The notes beneath the pieces were generated by a model. The model was not told the DNA's origin and ran no database searches. It saw only the letters and a program-made list of their open reading frames with translations. From Acholeplasmatales bacterium (GTDB taxonomy: Bacteria > Bacillota_I > Bacilli_A > Acholeplasmatales > Anaeroplasmataceae): a DNA stretch of 7,832 nucleotides. Below are positions 6,114 through 7,832 of the stretch, piece after piece (the stretch's first letter is position 1; every line of letters begins with the position of its first letter). The stretch spans positions 1 to 7,832 of the forward strand of contig JAILBI010000046.1 of assembly GCA_024681175.1 (NCBI GenBank), read 5' to 3'. The position numbers and the translations under genes are program-made.

Positions 6114-7394
6114 ATGAGCACTTTAGCAATTGTAGGATCCCAATGGGGAGATGAAGGAAAAGGAAAGATTACAGATTTCCTTGCACAAAAGGCAGATGTT
6201 GTTGTAAGAAGCCAAGGAGGAAATAATGCAGGTCATACTATTAATTTTAATGGTCAAAAATTTGCATTAAGATCTATTCCATCTGGAATATTTTCTCCTA
6301 ACATTGATAATGTTATGGCTAATGGTATGGTTATAGATCCAAAACAAATGCTTGAAGAGCTTCATTCATTAATGGATAGAGGCATAAAAAATTTCCGTCT
6401 ACATATATCAAATCGTGCACATGTTGTACTTCCATATCATGTTTTAATTGATGGTGCGTATGAATCATTAAAGGGTGATTCTAAAATTGGCACTACAAAA
6501 AGAGGTATTGGACCTTGTTATGCTGATAAGGTAAATAGAATTGGTATTAGAATTGCTGATTTTATTGATGAAAAGATTTTTAAAGAAAGATTAAAAGAAA
6601 CTTTAAATCTTAAAAACATGGAATTAAAAATGCTTGGTATTGACCCACTTGATGTTGATACTATTTATAATGAATATATTGTTTATGCAAAGGAAATTAA
6701 GCAATATGTATGTGATACATCAGTATTTATTGAAGATGCAATAAATGCTGGTAAAAAGGTATTATTTGAAGGTGCACAGGGTGTAATGCTTTGTATTGAT
6801 AATGGTACATATCCATTTGTTACATCATCATCACCTACTGCAGCTGCAATCCCTCTTGATTGTGGTATTGCACCTAATTTAATTAATGATGTATTAGGTA
6901 TTTGTAAAGCATATAACACAAGAGTAGGCTCTGGTCCTTTCCCAACTGAAATTGAAGGTGATTTAGCTAATTATATTCGTGAGCGTGGTCATGAATATGG
7001 TACAGTTACTAAACGTCCAAGAAGAGTTGGTTGGTTAGACTGTGTTGCCTTAAATTATGCAAGAAGAGTATCAGGTATTAATTATTTATCATTAATGCTA
7101 TTTGATGTATTAACAGGTCTTGATGAAATTAAGATTTGTTATGCATATGAGCTTGATGGCAAAGAAATTAATAATATTCCTGCAACATTATCTGAGCTTG
7201 AAAGATGTAAGCCATTATATGTTACACTTAAAGGCTGGAAGGAAGATATTACAAATGTAACATCATTTGATGAGCTTCCTAAGGAAGCACAAAATTATAT
7301 TAGAAAAATTGAAGAATTATCTAATACTAAGGTTGCAATATTCTCAGTTGGACCTGATAGAAATCAAACAATAATTTTAAAAGAAATATTTTAA
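6114..7394 (+). CDS. purA: Adenylosuccinate synthetase
   Basis: From ATG 6114 the protein is 426 residues, close to the usual 425-430. It catalyses the GTP-dependent joining of IMP and aspartate to adenylosuccinate, the first committed step to AMP, in the cytosol. Signatures are GSQWGDEGKGK at the N-terminus (P-loop and catalytic Asp), GGNNAGHT (catalytic His), GTTKRGIGPCYADK, LFEGAQGVMLCID, the TSSSPTAAAIP region, SGPFPTE, TKRPRRVGWLD (GTP/IMP-loop arginines) and the C-terminal VGPDRNQTI. All expected blocks are present. Several CGT arginine codons appear, unlike the AGA-only neighbours, which may reflect higher expression. It follows the Enzyme I-like gene after 58 bp and is followed after one base by the DUF523 gene. 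No purB is in view. Confidence 0.97.
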   Translation: MSTLAIVGSQWGDEGKGKITDFLAQKADVVVRSQGGNNAGHTINFNGQKFALRSIPSGIFSPNIDNVMANGMVIDPKQMLEELHSLMDRGIKNFRLHISNRAHVVLPYHVLIDGAYESLKGDSKIGTTKRGIGPCYADKVNRIGIRIADFIDEKIFKERLKETLNLKNMELKMLGIDPLDVDTIYNEYIVYAKEIKQYVCDTSVFIEDAINAGKKVLFEGAQGVMLCIDNGTYPFVTSSSPTAAAIPLDCGIAPNLINDVLGICKAYNTRVGSGPFPTEIEGDLANYIRERGHEYGTVTKRPRRVGWLDCVALNYARRVSGINYLSLMLFDVLTGLDEIKICYAYELDGKEINNIPATLSELERCKPLYVTLKGWKEDITNVTSFDELPKEAQNYIRKIEELSNTKVAIFSVGPDRNQTIILKEIF

Positions 7395-7395
7395 A

Positions 7396-7832
7396 ATGGA
7401 AAAATTATTAATATCTTCATGCTTAATTGGTAATAATACTAAATATAATGGTAAAAATAATTATATTAAGGAAATAGAACAATTAAAATTGAAATATGAA
7501 TTAATACCAATATGTCCTGAGGTTTTAGGGGGACTTAGTATCCCAAGAGATCCATCTGAAATTAATAATGATAAGGTTATATCTATAAATGGTAAGGATG
7601 TAACAAAAGAATTTAATATTGGTGCAAATAAAGCATTAAATATAGCTTTATTAAATAATATTAAATATGCATTATTAAAGGATGGATCACCATCTTGTGG
7701 TAATACATATATTTATGATGGAACATTTAGTAATAAAAAAATAGATGGTATAGGTATTACTACTAAATTATTGAAAGAAAATAATATAACAATATATAAC
7801 GAGAATAATTTGAGTAAATTATTAAAAAAGGG
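7396..7832 (+). CDS. DUF523-family protein (3' partial), probable iron-sulfur protein
   Basis: ATG at 7396, one base after the purA stop, opens a frame that runs off the window after 145 complete codons. It is a DUF523 (COG1683, YbbK-like) protein: LISSCLIG (Cys9), PICPEVLGGLSIPRDPSEI (Cys40), GKDVTKEF, GAN, LLKDGSPSCG (Cys101) and IYDGTF. The three cysteines are family-invariant. A DUF523 member (TudS-type thiouracil desulfidase) is reported to bind a [4Fe-4S] cluster through conserved cysteines, so cluster binding is plausible, while the substrate here is unknown. Family members are about 140-160 residues, so little is missing. There is no Shine-Dalgarno before the ATG (the upstream bases are AAATATTTTAA), so translation is probably coupled to purA termination. 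Confidence 0.85.
   Translation, partial: MEKLLISSCLIGNNTKYNGKNNYIKEIEQLKLKYELIPICPEVLGGLSIPRDPSEINNDKVISINGKDVTKEFNIGANKALNIALLNNIKYALLKDGSPSCGNTYIYDGTFSNKKIDGIGITTKLLKENNITIYNENNLSKLLKK

Noticed and set aside
6683..6919. Minus-strand open frame inside purA
   Set aside because: It is the complement of conserved purA sequence with no independent evidence of coding.

Overview
The window is about 7.8 kb of very AT-rich DNA with every gene on the + strand and little intergenic space. TGG encodes Trp throughout, and TGA ends the methyltransferase gene at 3707-3709, so the standard bacterial code fits and the Mycoplasma code does not. Extreme A+T, AGA-dominated arginine, an unsaturated-uronyl hydrolase and a DUF3990 module together suggest a gut-type low-GC Firmicute (Erysipelotrichia, RF39-like Bacilli or Clostridia). 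That placement is inference; no rRNA or lineage marker is present.

Region 1 (1-1130) is the 5'-truncated end of a GH105-type unsaturated rhamnogalacturonyl hydrolase, closed by a perfect 9-bp, GAGA-loop intrinsic terminator.

Region 2 (1130-2499) is a self-contained two-gene module with its own strong promoter (TTGACA, 17 bp, TACAAT with extended -10). Two copies of a near-palindromic 16-bp operator sit 31 bp apart: one abuts the -35 and the other fills most of the spacer and enters the -10. The first gene is a DUF3990 protein with an ADP-ribosyltransferase-like H-Y-E layout. The second starts 38 bp inside it and encodes a protein with a C-terminal XRE/Cro-CI helix-turn-helix. It reads as an autoregulated toxin-antitoxin-like or defence-like cassette between housekeeping genes, and is the most interesting part of the window.

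Region 3 (2500-7832) is a tightly packed run of metabolic and housekeeping genes: an RlmI/RlmK/RlmQ-family rRNA methyltransferase, a PHP-domain phosphatase of the HisK/HisJ type, a shortened and divergent PTS Enzyme I-like protein, adenylosuccinate synthetase (purA), and a DUF523 protein cut by the window end. Gaps are 7, 5, 58 and 1 bp, so they are probably co-transcribed, with possible extra promoters before the methyltransferase and before purA. Their functions do not form one obvious pathway. The Enzyme I-like protein keeps the phospho-histidine and most catalytic residues but lacks a usually conserved segment that includes a phosphate-binding arginine.
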